Source: Klenkia marina (GTDB lineage: Bacteria; Actinomycetota; Actinomycetes; Mycobacteriales; Geodermatophilaceae). Taken from it: a stretch of 64,000 nt of DNA. Under the pieces are notes generated by a model that did not search any database, had not been told where the DNA came from, and saw only the letters and a program-made list of their open reading frames with translations. The stretch lies in the NCBI RefSeq assembly GCF_900101025.1, contig NZ_FMUH01000007.1:213457-277456 (forward strand). The letters run 5' to 3'. Below, piece by piece: positions 40,119 to 56,267 of the stretch. The position numbers were made by a program, and so were the translations under genes. The number at the start of each line of letters is the position of its first letter. The stretch's first letter is position 1.

Positions 40119-40952
40119 GTGCTGCTCCTCCTGCCCCGTGACCCGCTCGCGCCCCGCCGCGCCGACGAGCACTTCGCCCCGGAGGCGGCCGCGGCCGCGG
40201 AGCTGGGGCTGCCGACCGCGCTGGTCGACCACGACGAGCTGACCGCGACCGAGCCCGACCCGGCGCGGGCGGTGCGCGGCGTCCCGGCCGACGCGGACGC
40301 GGTCTACCGCGGCTGGATGCTGCGCTCGGAGCAGTACGCGGCGATGGCCGGGGCGCTGGCGGCGCGGGGAGTGCGGCTGCGCACCTCGCCCGAGCAGTAC
40401 CGCGCCGCCCACGAGCTGCCGGGCTGGTACGCCGCACTGTCGGACGTGACGCCGGAGTCGCGGTGGGACACCGACGGCGACGTCGGCTGGCTGGGCAGCG
40501 GCGCGGCCGTGCTGCGCGACCACACGAAGTCGCTCAAGCACGCCTGGTCCGAGGCGTGCCTGGTCCCCGACGTCACCGACGCGGCGGCGGCGCAGCGGGT
40601 GGTGGCGAGGTTCCGCGAGCTGCGCGGGGAGGACCTGGTGGGGTCGGTCGTGGTCCGCCGGTTCGAGGAGTTCATCGGGCCCGAGGCGCGCACCTGGTGG
40701 GTGGGCGGCCGCTGCGTGCTGGTGACCGCGCACCCCGACACCCCCGACGAGCTGCCGGCCGACCCGGACCTCGAGCTGGCCGCACCGGCGGTGGCGACGC
40801 TGGGGTTGCCGTTCGTGACGGTCGACCTGGTGCGCCGGGCGGACGGACGGTGGCGGGTGGTCGAGCTGGGCGACGGCCAGGTGAGCGACCGGCCCTCGAC
40901 CACCCCACCGGTCGAGCTGCTGACCGCGCTGGCCGCCGGCGGCGCCGCGTGA
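40119..40952 (+). CDS. ATP-grasp domain-containing protein
   Basis: 277 residues from the GTG at 40119. The C-terminal half shows the ATP-grasp nucleotide fold: KSLKHAWSEACLV, EDLVGSVVVRRFEEF, WVGGRCVLVTAHPD, and the metal-binding VVELGDGQVSDRP. The N-terminal half is a substrate-binding-like domain. The family includes carboxylate-amine ligases; the substrate is unknown. The GTG of the next gene overlaps its TGA. Confidence 0.8.
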   Translation: MLLLLPRDPLAPRRADEHFAPEAAAAAELGLPTALVDHDELTATEPDPARAVRGVPADADAVYRGWMLRSEQYAAMAGALAARGVRLRTSPEQYRAAHELPGWYAALSDVTPESRWDTDGDVGWLGSGAAVLRDHTKSLKHAWSEACLVPDVTDAAAAQRVVARFRELRGEDLVGSVVVRRFEEFIGPEARTWWVGGRCVLVTAHPDTPDELPADPDLELAAPAVATLGLPFVTVDLVRRADGRWRVVELGDGQVSDRPSTTPPVELLTALAAGGAA

Positions 40953-41824
40953 GCGCCGACCTCGAACTGTCGACCCGCACGATCGGCGACGCCGGCCCGC
41001 GGCTGGCGTTCGTGCACGGTCTGTTCGGGCAGGGCCGCAACTGGACGACGATCGCGCGCCGGCTGGCCGAGCCCGCCGACGGCGGCCCCGGGCGCCGCGT
41101 GACGCTGGTCGACCTGCCCAACCACGGTCACTCGCCGTGGACCGACCGGGTGGACTACGTCGACATGGCCGGGGCGGTGGCCGACCTGCTGGCCGGGTTC
41201 GGCGAGCAGGTGACGCTGGTGGGGCACTCGATGGGCGGCAAGGTGGCCATGCAGGTGGCCCTGCGGCACCCGGAGCTGCTGCGCGGGCTGGTGGTCGTGG
41301 ACATCTCGCCGTCGGTCTACCCCGAGACCGGGGGCCGCACCGACGACCCGGACGAGGAGGCGTCGCCGTTCGCCGCGTTCATCGCGGCCATGCAGGCGAT
41401 CGACCTGGACGGGCTGGCGTCGCGCGAGGACGCCGACGCCGCGCTGCGGGCGGCGGTGCCCAGCGACATGGTGCGGGCCTTCCTGCTGCAGTCGCTGGTC
41501 CGCGACGGAGCGGTCGGGGGTGGTGGGGCGGGTGGCAGCAGGGGATGGCGGTGGCGGCTGAACCTTGAGGTGCTGGGCCAGGACCTGGGCGTGCTGCGCG
41601 GCTTCCCCGACCCGCCGCCGGGTGCGGTGTTCGACGGTCCGGTGCTGTGGATCGCCGGTGCCGACTCGACCTACGTGCTGGACCGGGACCGGCCCCGGAT
41701 GGAGGAGCTCTTCCCGCGGGTGCGCCTGGTGCGGGTGAAGAACGCCGGCCACTGGGTGCACTCGGAGGCGCCCGAGGTGTTCACCGAGGCGGTCCGCCGC
41801 TTCCTGGTGCAGGTCGGGGGCTGA
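40949..41824 (+). CDS. Alpha/beta hydrolase (YbfF-like)
   Basis: 291 residues from the GTG at 40949 (GTGA overlap). LAFVHGLFGQGRNW carries the oxyanion region, VTLVGHSMGGKVAM the nucleophile Ser, and NAGHWVHSEAPE the catalytic His. Acyl esterase or thioesterase activity is expected. Substrate unknown. Confidence 0.88.
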   Translation: MSADLELSTRTIGDAGPRLAFVHGLFGQGRNWTTIARRLAEPADGGPGRRVTLVDLPNHGHSPWTDRVDYVDMAGAVADLLAGFGEQVTLVGHSMGGKVAMQVALRHPELLRGLVVVDISPSVYPETGGRTDDPDEEASPFAAFIAAMQAIDLDGLASREDADAALRAAVPSDMVRAFLLQSLVRDGAVGGGGAGGSRGWRWRLNLEVLGQDLGVLRGFPDPPPGAVFDGPVLWIAGADSTYVLDRDRPRMEELFPRVRLVRVKNAGHWVHSEAPEVFTEAVRRFLVQVGG

Positions 41825-41883
41825 TCATCCCGGGTCGGGTGCTGCCTCGCGGCCCCCGAGGCGGCGCCTGACCCGTGGTGATC
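41823..41883. terminator. Nested inverted repeats between convergent genes
   Basis: Outer arms 41823-41836 and 41870-41883 match at 12 of 14 positions; inner arms 41841-41849 and 41857-41865 match at 8 of 9 plus a G-T pair. Between the hydrolase (+) and the SNF2 helicase (-); likely a bidirectional terminator. Confidence 0.65.
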
Positions 41884-41894
41884 GTGCGCTCGGG

Positions 41895-45203
<3,309 letters not shown>

Positions 45204-45350
45204 GACGACGACGGTAGCCACGGGCACCGACAGGCGGGGGCCGTCGCCGGGAGGTGTGGACAGGGCACCCGGGTGTGGACTCCGGACCGGGTCGTGTCGG
45301 TGCTGCGCCGTAGGCTGCGGGACCCACCTGTGCGCCCGAGACGAGGACCG

Positions 45351-45905
45351 ATGACCGAGCGGGACGACCAGCAGCCGACCGGCCCGCAGCCCCACGGCGC
45401 GCTGCCGCACGACGGGCAGCCCCACGGCACGCAACCGGCCCAGCCGCACGCCGCGCCGTCCGGGTACACCGCGCCGTCCGGGTACGCCGCGCCGTCCGGG
45501 TACACCGCGCCGTCCGGGTACGGCACGTCCGCCGGGTTCGGGGAGTCGCCCGGGTACCCGGCACCCGCCGGGTACGGCACGCAGCCCGGGTACGGCGCAC
45601 CACCGGCCGGGTACGGCGCCCCCCAGGCCTGGCCGGGCCCGTACGCGCCCTACGGTCAGCCGGCCTACGTCGTCCAGCGTTCGACGAACGGCATGGCCGT
45701 CGCCTCGATGGTTCTGGGCATCCTCTGGATCTACTGGATCGGCAGCGTCCTCGCGCTGGTGTTCGGCTACGTGGCGCGGCAGCAGATCAGGCAGCGGGGC
45801 GAGGCCGGCGACGGCATGGCCATCGCCGGCATCGTGCTGGGCTACGTCGGGCTCGGGATGCTCCTGCTCGTCCTCGTGATCGGCATCAGCAGGTCCACCT
45901 CCTGA
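45351..45905 (+). CDS. DUF4190 membrane protein with tyrosine-rich repeat tail
   Basis: 184 residues from the ATG at 45351. The first ~110 residues are a disordered cytoplasmic stretch with [17 protein letters not shown] repeats. The DUF4190 domain follows with two helices ([34 protein letters not shown]) flanking a charged loop ([13 protein letters not shown]). Function unknown. Confidence 0.8.
   Translation: MTERDDQQPTGPQPHGALPHDGQPHGTQPAQPHAAPSGYTAPSGYAAPSGYTAPSGYGTSAGFGESPGYPAPAGYGTQPGYGAPPAGYGAPQAWPGPYAPYGQPAYVVQRSTNGMAVASMVLGILWIYWIGSVLALVFGYVARQQIRQRGEAGDGMAIAGIVLGYVGLGMLLLVLVIGISRSTS
45453..45524. repeat. 18-bp tandem repeat coding for APSGYx units
   Basis: Near-identical units GCGCCGTCCGGGTACACC at 45453-45470, 45471-45488, 45489-45506, and a partial fourth. 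They encode A-P-S-G-Y-T/A in the DUF4190 protein. Confidence 0.8.
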
Positions 45906-45951
45906 GCGGTCCCGGTCGCCACGGGCGGCCGGGACGGGCCAGGATCACCGC

Positions 45952-47586
<1,635 letters not shown>

Positions 47587-47593
47587 GCCTCGA

Positions 47594-47636
47594 ACGTCGA
47601 GGGCCCAGAACCGGTGCGGTTCTGGGCCCTCGACGT
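47594..47636. terminator. Perfect 20-bp hairpin between pgm and glpK
   Basis: Arms 47594-47613 and 47617-47636 are perfectly complementary with a GTG loop, between convergent genes. Bidirectional terminator. Confidence 0.85.
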
Positions 47637-47654
47637 CCATGGGTCGGCAGGTGT

Positions 47655-49175
47655 TCAGCTCACGTCGTCGTCGACCCAGTCGAGGGTCTTGGTGACGGCC
47701 TTCTGCCAGTTGCGGTAGTTGCGCTCACGCTCGTCGGCCGCCATCTGCGGTTCCCAGCGCTTGTCCTCGGCCCACTTGGCGGTGAGCTCGTCGAGGGAGC
47801 CCCAGAACCCGACGGCCAGACCGGCGGCGTAGGCGGCACCCAGCGCCGTGGTCTCGACGATCTCGGGCCGGATGACGGGGACGTCGAGCACGTCGGCCTG
47901 GAACTGCATGAGCAGCTCGTTGCCGACCATGCCGCCGTCCACGCGCAGCTCGGTGAGGTCGACCCCCGAGTCGGCGTTCATGGCGTCGAGCACCTCGCGG
48001 GTCTGGAAGGCGGTGGCCTCCAGCACGGCGCGGGCGATGTGGCCCTTGTTCACGAACCGGGTGAGGCCGACCAGGGCGCCGCGGGCGTCGGAGCGCCAGT
48101 GCGGGGCGAACAGGCCGGAGAACGCCGGGACGATGTAGGCCCCGCCGTTGTCCTCCACGCCGGCGGCCAGCGTCTCGACCTCGGGGGCGGCCGAGATCAT
48201 GCCCAGGTTGTCGCGCAGCCACTGCACGAGCGACCCGGTGACTGCGATCGAGCCCTCGAGGGCGTAGACCGGCGCCTCGTCGCCCAGCTTGTAGCAGAGC
48301 GTGGTGAGCAGGCCGTTCTCCGACGGCACGGCCTCGGTGCCGGTGTTGAGCAGCATGAAGTTGCCCGTGCCGTAGGTGTTCTTGGCCATGCCCTTCTCGA
48401 AGCAGACCTGCCCGAAGGTGGCCGCCTGCTGGTCGCCCAGCGAGCCCGAGATCGGCACGCCGGCCAGGAAGCCGGACGCCCGGCCCTCGCCGTAGACCTC
48501 GGAGTTGCTGCGGATCTCGGGGAGCATGGACATCGGGATGCCCATCTCCTCGGCGATGTCGGGCAGCCACTCGAGGGTGCGGTAGTCCATGAGCATGGTG
48601 CGGCTGGCGTTGGAGACGTCGGTGAGGTGCTTGCCGCCGTCGGTGCCGCCGGTCATGTTCCAGATCAGCCAGGAGTCGATGGTGCCCATGAGCAGGTCAC
48701 CGGCCTCGGCCTTCTCCCGGGCGCCGTCGACGTTGTCCAGCACCCAGCGGACCTTGGGCCCGGCGAAGTACGTCGCCAGCGGCAGGCCGACGCGGTCCTT
48801 GTAGCGCTCGTCGCCACCGCCCAGGGCGGCGAGGGCGTCGCAGATCTTCCCGGTGCGGGTGTCCTGCCAGACGATGGCGTTGTAGACCGGCTGGCCGGTG
48901 GTCTTGTCCCAGACCACGGTGGTCTCGCGCTGGTTGGTGATGCCGACGGCGACGATGTCCGACGTCGAGGCGTTGCCGCGGGCCAGGGCCTGGCCGACGA
49001 CCTCGCGGGTGTTGGCCCAGATCTCCATCGGGTCGTGCTCGACCCAGCCGGCGCGCGGGAAGATCTGCTCGTGCTCCTTCTGCCCGGTCGCGACGATCTT
49101 GCCGTCGTGGTCGAAGAGGATGCAGCGCGTGCTGGTGGTGCCCTGGTCGATTGCGGCGACGTACTTCCCTGCCAT
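47655..49175 (-). CDS. glpK: Glycerol kinase 1
   Basis: 506 residues from an ATG with GAGGAGA upstream. [15 protein letters not shown] phosphate loop, [21 protein letters not shown] and [17 protein letters not shown]. Glycerol plus ATP to glycerol 3-phosphate. Follows glpF by 37 bp in a glpF-glpK operon. Confidence 0.96.
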   Translation of the reverse strand: MAGKYVAAIDQGTTSTRCILFDHDGKIVATGQKEHEQIFPRAGWVEHDPMEIWANTREVVGQALARGNASTSDIVAVGITNQRETTVVWDKTTGQPVYNAIVWQDTRTGKICDALAALGGGDERYKDRVGLPLATYFAGPKVRWVLDNVDGAREKAEAGDLLMGTIDSWLIWNMTGGTDGGKHLTDVSNASRTMLMDYRTLEWLPDIAEEMGIPMSMLPEIRSNSEVYGEGRASGFLAGVPISGSLGDQQAATFGQVCFEKGMAKNTYGTGNFMLLNTGTEAVPSENGLLTTLCYKLGDEAPVYALEGSIAVTGSLVQWLRDNLGMISAAPEVETLAAGVEDNGGAYIVPAFSGLFAPHWRSDARGALVGLTRFVNKGHIARAVLEATAFQTREVLDAMNADSGVDLTELRVDGGMVGNELLMQFQADVLDVPVIRPEIVETTALGAAYAAGLAVGFWGSLDELTAKWAEDKRWEPQMAADERERNYRNWQKAVTKTLDWVDDDVS

Positions 49176-49212
49176 GGGGTGTCTCCTCAGCTCTGAGTAG
49201 GGGTTGCGGTGG

Positions 49213-49953
49213 TCAGATGGCGACGTGGGCGAAGAGGCCGGCCAGCACGGCGCCGATCACGGGGCCGACGACCGGGACCCAGGAGTAGCCCCAGTTGCTG
49301 ACGCCCTTGTTCCTGATGGGCAGGATGGCGTGGGCGATGCGGGGGCCGAGGTCGCGGGCCGGGTTGATGGCGTAGCCGGTGGGGCCGCCGAGCGAGGCGC
49401 CGATGCCGACGACCAGCAGGGCGACGGCCAGCGGGCCGATCTCGGTGGGCGTGTCGCCGAACCGGATCACGATGTAGACCAGCACGAACGTGCCGATGGC
49501 CTCGGTGATCAGGTTGTCGACGGTGCTCTTGATCGCCGGACCGGTGGAGAACGTGCCCAGGATGGTGCCGGCGTCGGTCTCGGCCTCGTAGTGCTTGCGG
49601 AAGGCCAGCCAGGCCAGCACGGCGCCGAGGAAGGCGCCCACGAACTCACCGGCGAAGTAGGTCAGCGTCGACGCCACCGTGACGTCGACCCCCGGCGCGT
49701 AGCTGTCCGCCCCGCTGACGAGCAGGCCGATGGTGACGGCCGGGTTCAGGTGCGCGCCGGACGTCGCCGCGGCGTAGACGCCGGCGAAGACCGCGAGGCC
49801 CCAGCCGAAGATGATGACGATGTAGCCGCCGCCGAGCGCACCTGACTTGGCGAGCAGGACGTTGGCGACGACGCCGACGCCCAGCAGGATGAGGATCGCC
49901 GTTCCGGTGACCTCGCTGCCGAAGACGGTGAGCAGACTGGTGGTCTGGTCCAA
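49213..49953 (-). CDS. glpF: Glycerol facilitator (aquaglyceroporin)
   Basis: 246 residues from a TTG start (49953) with AGGAG six bases upstream. Six helices with both NPA motifs: HLNPAVTIG and [10 protein letters not shown]. The Asp after the second NPAR is the glycerol-channel hallmark. First gene of glpF-glpK; divergent from the IclR gene with an operator between. Confidence 0.95.
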   Translation of the reverse strand: MDQTTSLLTVFGSEVTGTAILILLGVGVVANVLLAKSGALGGGYIVIIFGWGLAVFAGVYAAATSGAHLNPAVTIGLLVSGADSYAPGVDVTVASTLTYFAGEFVGAFLGAVLAWLAFRKHYEAETDAGTILGTFSTGPAIKSTVDNLITEAIGTFVLVYIVIRFGDTPTEIGPLAVALLVVGIGASLGGPTGYAINPARDLGPRIAHAILPIRNKGVSNWGYSWVPVVGPVIGAVLAGLFAHVAI

Positions 49954-50079
49954 GGGGAACTCCTGTCGAGAAAGCCCGCGGCGGTGCGGGCGGTCCGGTG
50001 CCAGGGGTCCCGCCTGTGTCCCCGATCACCCCGGCGACTGGACGCTAGGTGGCGCCCGTCACCGGGCGGAAGCGATCTC

Positions 50080-50096
50080 GTACGACATGGTCGGAC
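50080..50096. promoter_or_regulatory. Glycerol operator A (iclR/glpF)
   Basis: GTACGACATGGTCGGAC, a 17-bp near-palindrome around ATG (6 of 7 positions in each arm match). It lies between glpF and iclR, 38 bp before the latter, and has a near-identical copy before glpD. Confidence 0.7.
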
Positions 50097-50133
50097 AGGA
50101 CGACGGCGTACCGGATGCCCTACCGTCCGCGGT

Positions 50134-50850
50134 GTGCCCGGAACCGTGCAGTCCCTCGAGCGGGCGGCGGCGATCCTGCAGGTGGTCGCCGGCAGCGGGG
50201 GCACGCTGGGCGTCACCGACATCGCCGCGGCGGTGGGCCTGCCCAAGACCACCGCGCACAGCCTGCTGCGCACGCTGCTCGGCGTCCGGTTCGTCGAGCA
50301 GGACCGGGCCGGCCGCTACGCCCTGGGGCAGGGCCTGCTGCGGCTGGGCACTGGGCACCTGGACGTCAACGAGCTGCGCTCGCGCGCCTCGAACTGGACC
50401 GATGCGCTGGCCTCGCGCAGCGGCCAGGCGGTGCGGCTGGCCACCCTGGAGGGGGAGCGGGTGGTCGTCGTCCACCACGTCTTCCGGCCCGACGACTCGG
50501 CCCAGGTGCTCGACGTCGGCACCGTGCTGCCCGCCGACCGCACCGCGCTCGGCCGGGTGCTGGTCGCCTTCGCACCGCACCGCACCGTCCGGGGCGTGGA
50601 CCCGGCCCGCGCCGACGTCGCGGCCGTGCGGGCCCGGGGCTGGGCGGTCGAGGACAGCGGCTGGGAGGCCGGGGCCGCCGGACTGGCGGCACCGGTGCGC
50701 GGCTCGACCGGCCTCGTGGTCGCCGCGCTGGGCATCAGCGGTCCGGCCGAGACGGTGCTCGACGGGCACCGCGGCGCCCGCCCGCGGCTGGTGGCGATGG
50801 TGACCGAGTCGGCCCAGGCCATCTCGCGGGAGCTGGGCTGGCATGGCTGA
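50134..50850 (+). CDS. IclR-family regulator (GylR-like) of glycerol genes
   Basis: 238 residues from the GTG at 50134. N-terminal winged helix (QSLERAAAILQVV, VTDIAAAVGLPKTTAHSLL), followed by the IclR effector domain (ADRTALGRVLVAFAP, AAPVRGSTGLVVAALGISG). Placed between glpF-glpK and glpK2-glpD; IclR-family GylR controls glycerol use in Streptomyces. Effector likely glycerol or glycerol 3-phosphate. Confidence 0.88.
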   Translation: MPGTVQSLERAAAILQVVAGSGGTLGVTDIAAAVGLPKTTAHSLLRTLLGVRFVEQDRAGRYALGQGLLRLGTGHLDVNELRSRASNWTDALASRSGQAVRLATLEGERVVVVHHVFRPDDSAQVLDVGTVLPADRTALGRVLVAFAPHRTVRGVDPARADVAAVRARGWAVEDSGWEAGAAGLAAPVRGSTGLVVAALGISGPAETVLDGHRGARPRLVAMVTESAQAISRELGWHG

Positions 50851-50919
50851 CCGCGCAGCGGTGCGGCTGACCGCGGCCCGCCGGCCCGGTGCCGACGTCG
50901 CCGCCACGGGGGTGGCGTG

Positions 50920-52418
50920 ATGGACCGCTTCGTGCTGGCCGTGGACCAGGGGACGACGTCCACCCGCTCGATCGTCTTCGACCGCGGTGGCCGCATGGTC
51001 TCGGTGCGCCAGCGCGAGCACCGGCAGTTCTTCCCGCGGCCGGGCTGGGTCGAGCACGACCCGATGGAGATCTGGGCGAACACCCAGCGGACGGCGGCCC
51101 AGGCGCTGCGCGACGCGGCGTCGTCGGCGGGTGAGGTCGTGGCGCTGGGCATCGCCAACCAGCGCGAGACCACCGTGGTGTGGGACCGGGCCACCGGTCG
51201 CCCGATCACCCGGGCGATCGTCTGGCAGGACACCCGGACGGCGGACCTGGTCACCCGGCTGACCGCCCGGCCGGACGCCGGGATCGTGCGCGAGCGCAGC
51301 GGCATGGACATCGCCGGCTACTTCGCCGGTCCCCGGCTGCGCTGGGTGCTGGACGCGGTGCCGCGGGCGCGGGAGCGGGCCGAGCGCGGCGAGCTGCTGT
51401 TCGGGACGATGGAGACCTGGCTGATCTGGAACCTCACGGGCGGCCCGGACGGCGGCGTGCACGTCACCGACGTGACCAACGCCAGCCGCACCTCGCTCAT
51501 GGACTGCCGCACCTGCGCCTGGGACCCGGAGCTGCTGGAGTTCTTCGGCATCCCGGCCGCCCTGCTGCCCGAGGTCCGGCCGTCGGTCGGCGAGCTCGGG
51601 ACGGCGACCGCGCTGGGCCAGCCGATCCCGATCACCGGGGCGCTGGGCGACCAGCAGGCGGCGCTGTTCGGGCAGGCGTGCTTCGCCCCCGGCGAGGCCA
51701 AGTGCACCTACGGCACCGGCAGCTTCCTGCTGCAGAACACCGGCACCGAGCTGGTGCGCACGCGCTCGGGCTCGATCTCCACGGTGGCCTACCAGCTGGC
51801 CGGTGAACCGGTGCACTACGCGCTCGAGGGCTCAGTCGCGGTCGCCGGGGCGCTCGTGCAGTGGCTGCGCGACGGCCTGGGGCTGATCGGCACGGCCCCG
51901 GAGATCGAGACGCTGGCCCGCACGGTCGACGACAACGGGGGCTGCTACGTCGTCCCGGCGTTCTCCGGCCTGCTGGCACCGCACTGGCGGGGCGAGGCCC
52001 GCGGCCTGGTCGCCGGGCTGACCTCCTACGTCACCAAGGGCCACCTGGCCCGGGCGGTGCTCGAGGCGACCGGCTGGCAGACCCGCGACGTCGTCCTGGC
52101 CATGGCCGCGGACTCCGGCCTGGCGCTCCCCGCCCTGCGCGTGGACGGCGGGATGACCACCAACAACCTGCTCATGCAGTTCGTCGCCGACGTGCTGGAC
52201 ACCCCCGTGGTGCGGCCGATGGTCGGCGAGACCGTCTCGCTGGGGGCGGCCTACGCCGCCGGCCTGGCCGTGGGGCTGTGGGCCGACGTCGAGGCGCTGC
52301 GCCGCAACTGGCACCGCTCGGCGCAGTGGAGCCCGGTGCCGGCCCGCGCCGCCCAGCTCGACGCCGAGTACCCCACCTGGGAGAAGGCGGTGCGGCTGTC
52401 GATCGCCTGGGGCGCCGA

Positions 52419-52422
<4 letters not shown>
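50920..52422 (+). CDS. Glycerol kinase 2 (paralogue)
   Basis: 500 residues. Same signature as GlpK1: [60 protein letters not shown]. Clearly divergent from GlpK1 throughout, so not a recent duplicate. It ends by overlapping the permease stop by four bases. Confidence 0.92.
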
Positions 52423-53678
<1,256 letters not shown>

Positions 53679-53783
53679 GGTCGTACACGTCGCGTCGCCG
53701 CGGCCCGTGCCCGGTCCTACCGTGGAACGCGAGCGACCGGGCTGCACCGAGGCTCCCGGTCCGCACCGAACCGAGGAGTGCGC

Positions 53784-55514
53784 ATGTCCGCCGTCCCCCC
53801 GATGGGTCCTGAAGCGCGTGCCGCGGCCTGGGCCGCGCTGGCCGCCGAGGAGTTCGAGGTCCTGGTCGTCGGCGGTGGCGTCACCGGCGCCGGCGTGGCG
53901 CTGGACGCCGCCACCCGTGGCCTGAGGACCGCGCTGGTCGAGGCCCGCGACTTCGCCTCCGGCACGTCGTCCCGCTCGTCCAAGCTGTTCCACGGCGGCC
54001 TGCGCTACCTGGAGCAGTTCGACTTCGGCCTGGTGCGCGAGGCGCTGCACGAGCGCGACCTCGCCGTGAACCGGATCAGCCCGCACCTGGTCAAGCCGCT
54101 GCCGTTCCTCTACCCGCTGACCCACCGCGTCTGGGAGCGGCCCTACGTCACCGCCGGCCTGGCGCTGTACGACGGCCTGGCCCGCTTCGGCGCGCTCAGC
54201 GAGCCCATGCCCTCGCAGAAGCACCTCTCGCGCACCGGCGCCCGCAAGTTGTTCCCGGCGCTCAAGCCCGACGCCCTCGTCGGCGCCGTGCGCTACTACG
54301 ACGCCCAGGCCGACGACGCCCGGCACACCCTCACCGTCGCCCTCACCGCGGCCAAGTACGGCGCCACCGTGCTCAACTCCGCCGAGGTCGTCTCCTTCAC
54401 CCGCGTGGGCGGCCGCGTCGTCGGCGCCCGGGTGCGCGACGTCGAGACCGGCCAGGAGGTCGACGTCAGGAGCCAGGTCGTGGTCAACGCGACCGGCGTC
54501 TGGACCGACGACCTGCAGACCCTCGTGGGCGGCCGCGGCCGGTTCCACGTGCGGGCCTCCAAGGGCGTGCACATCGTCGTCCCGCGCGACCGGATCAACG
54601 GCGAGACCGGCCTGATCCTCAAGACCGAGAAGTCGGTGCTCTTCGTGATCCCGTGGGGCTCGCACTGGATCGTGGGCACCACCGACACCGACTGGGACCT
54701 CGACAAGGCCCACCCGGCGGCGTCGAAGGCCGACATCGACTACATCCTCGAGCACGTCAACAAGGTGCTGGCCACCCCGCTGACCCACGAGGACATCTCC
54801 GGCGTCTACGCCGGCCTGCGCCCGCTGCTGTCGGGTGAGTCCGAGGACACCAGCCAGCTGTCCCGCGAGCACGCCGTGGCCCGTCCCTCGCCCGGTGTCA
54901 TCTCGGTGGCCGGCGGCAAGTACACGACCTACCGCCCGATGGCCGCCGACGCCGTCGACGCCGTGGCCGAGGACGTCACCCGCGCCGTGCCGGCCAGCGT
55001 CACCGAGGACATCCCGCTGGTCGGGGCCGAGGGCTACCACGCGATGGTCAACTCCCTGGACCGGCTGGCCGAGCAGTGGGGCATCGGCGCCTACCGCGCC
55101 GAGCACCTGCTCAACCGCTACGGCTCGCTGACCCCCGACGTCCTGGCCCTGGCCGCCGACGACCGGTCGCTGCTGCAGGCCGTGCCCGGCGCGGAGGAGT
55201 ACCTCATGGTCGAGATGGTCTGGGGCGCCACCCACGAGGGCGCCCTGCACCTGGACGACCTGCTCGCCCGGCGCACCCGCATCTCGATCGAGACCCCGCA
55301 CCGCGGCACCGAGTCCGCGCAGGCCGTCGCCGAGGCCGTCGCCGGCGTCCTCGGGTGGGACGACGAGCGGGTCGCCAACGAGGTGGCCGCCTACGCCGCC
55401 CGCGTCGAGGCCGAGCGCCGCTCGCAGACCGAGGCCGACGACCAGGCAGCCGACGCCGTGCGCGTCGCCGCCCCGGACACCCGCGCCGTGGCGGTCGGTC
55501 GAGCCCTGGTCTGA
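53784..55514 (+). CDS. glpD: Glycerol-3-phosphate dehydrogenase
   Basis: 576 residues from the ATG at 53784 with GAGGAG upstream. FAD-binding VLVVGGGVTGAGVALDAA near residue 26, SSKLFHGGLRYLEQF, and the C-terminal GGKYTTYRPMAADAV. Respiratory oxidation of glycerol 3-phosphate to DHAP at the membrane. Completes the glycerol pathway with GlpF and GlpK. Confidence 0.95.
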   Translation: MSAVPPMGPEARAAAWAALAAEEFEVLVVGGGVTGAGVALDAATRGLRTALVEARDFASGTSSRSSKLFHGGLRYLEQFDFGLVREALHERDLAVNRISPHLVKPLPFLYPLTHRVWERPYVTAGLALYDGLARFGALSEPMPSQKHLSRTGARKLFPALKPDALVGAVRYYDAQADDARHTLTVALTAAKYGATVLNSAEVVSFTRVGGRVVGARVRDVETGQEVDVRSQVVVNATGVWTDDLQTLVGGRGRFHVRASKGVHIVVPRDRINGETGLILKTEKSVLFVIPWGSHWIVGTTDTDWDLDKAHPAASKADIDYILEHVNKVLATPLTHEDISGVYAGLRPLLSGESEDTSQLSREHAVARPSPGVISVAGGKYTTYRPMAADAVDAVAEDVTRAVPASVTEDIPLVGAEGYHAMVNSLDRLAEQWGIGAYRAEHLLNRYGSLTPDVLALAADDRSLLQAVPGAEEYLMVEMVWGATHEGALHLDDLLARRTRISIETPHRGTESAQAVAEAVAGVLGWDDERVANEVAAYAARVEAERRSQTEADDQAADAVRVAAPDTRAVAVGRALV

Positions 55515-55520
55515 GCACAT

Positions 55521-55542
55521 GGTCGGCCTTCGGCCTCCGACC
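55521..55542 (+). terminator. Short hairpin after glpD
   Basis: GGTCGG (55521-55526) with CCGACC (55537-55542); only six base pairs, 7 bp after the glpD stop. Weak. Confidence 0.4.
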
Positions 55543-55708
55543 GCGGCCAGGTGCCGGGTCGGGGGCCGTTGAGCCGTTGCTGCTCGTCCTCGAGGAGGGA
55601 CCGCTCGTTCCTCGGGTCCCTCCCGTCGTCCTCGCGTGCGCGGGGTCCGGTCGGCTGACCTGCGGAACCGGTGGTTGGCGGGGTGCGATCCGGGGGAAGG
55701 ACGGCTGC

Positions 55709-56143
55709 ATGCCGACCGTCGAGCGCACCTTCGTCGTCCCTGCCCCCGTCGAGAAGCTGGGGCCCTACCTCGCCGACTTCGCGAACGCCGAGGAGTGGGA
55801 CCCGGGGACGAAGACCTGCACCCCGGTCGACGGGCAGCCCGTGCAGGTCGGGTCCCGGTGGCGCAACGTCAGCGAGTTCATGGGCCGGGAGACCGAGCTG
55901 GAGTACCGGCTCGAGGTGTGGGAGCCCGGCCACGTGCGGCTGGTCGGGGAGAACAAGACGGTGACCTCGCACGACGACATCACCCTGCGTGCGGTCGACG
56001 CCGCGTCCACCGAGGTCACCTACCACGCCGAGTTCGACTTCCACGGCGTCGCGGCGCTGGCCGGCCCATTGCTCAAGCCCGCGCTGGAGAAGCTGGGCAA
56101 CGACGTGGTCGAGCAGCTGACCGGGGCCGCCCGCCGTCTCTGA
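55709..56143 (+). CDS. SRPBCC-fold (polyketide cyclase/START-like) protein
   Basis: 144 residues. VERTFVVPAPVEKLGPYLADF opening and the C-terminal helix LLKPALEKLGNDVVEQL define the hydrophobic-cavity fold. Ligand unknown. Confidence 0.82.
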   Translation: MPTVERTFVVPAPVEKLGPYLADFANAEEWDPGTKTCTPVDGQPVQVGSRWRNVSEFMGRETELEYRLEVWEPGHVRLVGENKTVTSHDDITLRAVDAASTEVTYHAEFDFHGVAALAGPLLKPALEKLGNDVVEQLTGAARRL

Positions 56144-56161
56144 CCGCTGCCCGCGCCGGGT

Positions 56162-56214
56162 AGGGGATCCCTTCCGTACCGATCGGACCGGCATCCGTCG
56201 GGGAGGGATCCCCT
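56162..56214 (+). terminator. Long inverted repeat after the SRPBCC gene
   Basis: 11-bp perfect arms AGGGGATCCCT (56162-56172) and 56204-56214, extendable to 14 pairs with one G-U. Each arm is itself nearly palindromic around GGATCC. A terminator or a regulator site ahead of TetR. Confidence 0.55.
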
Positions 56215-56232
56215 GCCTCGGTGGCGGCGAAG

Positions 56233-56267
56233 CGATGCACGGATGCATCCAATACAGTCGTGCATCG
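56233..56267. promoter_or_regulatory. TetR operator and leaderless promoter
   Basis: 9-bp perfect arms CGATGCACG (56233-56241) and CGTGCATCG (56259-56267), with a central GGATGCATCC palindrome (56241-56250) and a -10-like TACAGT (56253-56258). The start GTG begins within the right arm, so the transcript is probably leaderless. Confidence 0.6.

Noticed and set aside
55516..55528. Possible third glycerol operator after glpD (ACATGGTCGG)
   Set aside because: Only one half of the palindrome is present; the left arm is missing.
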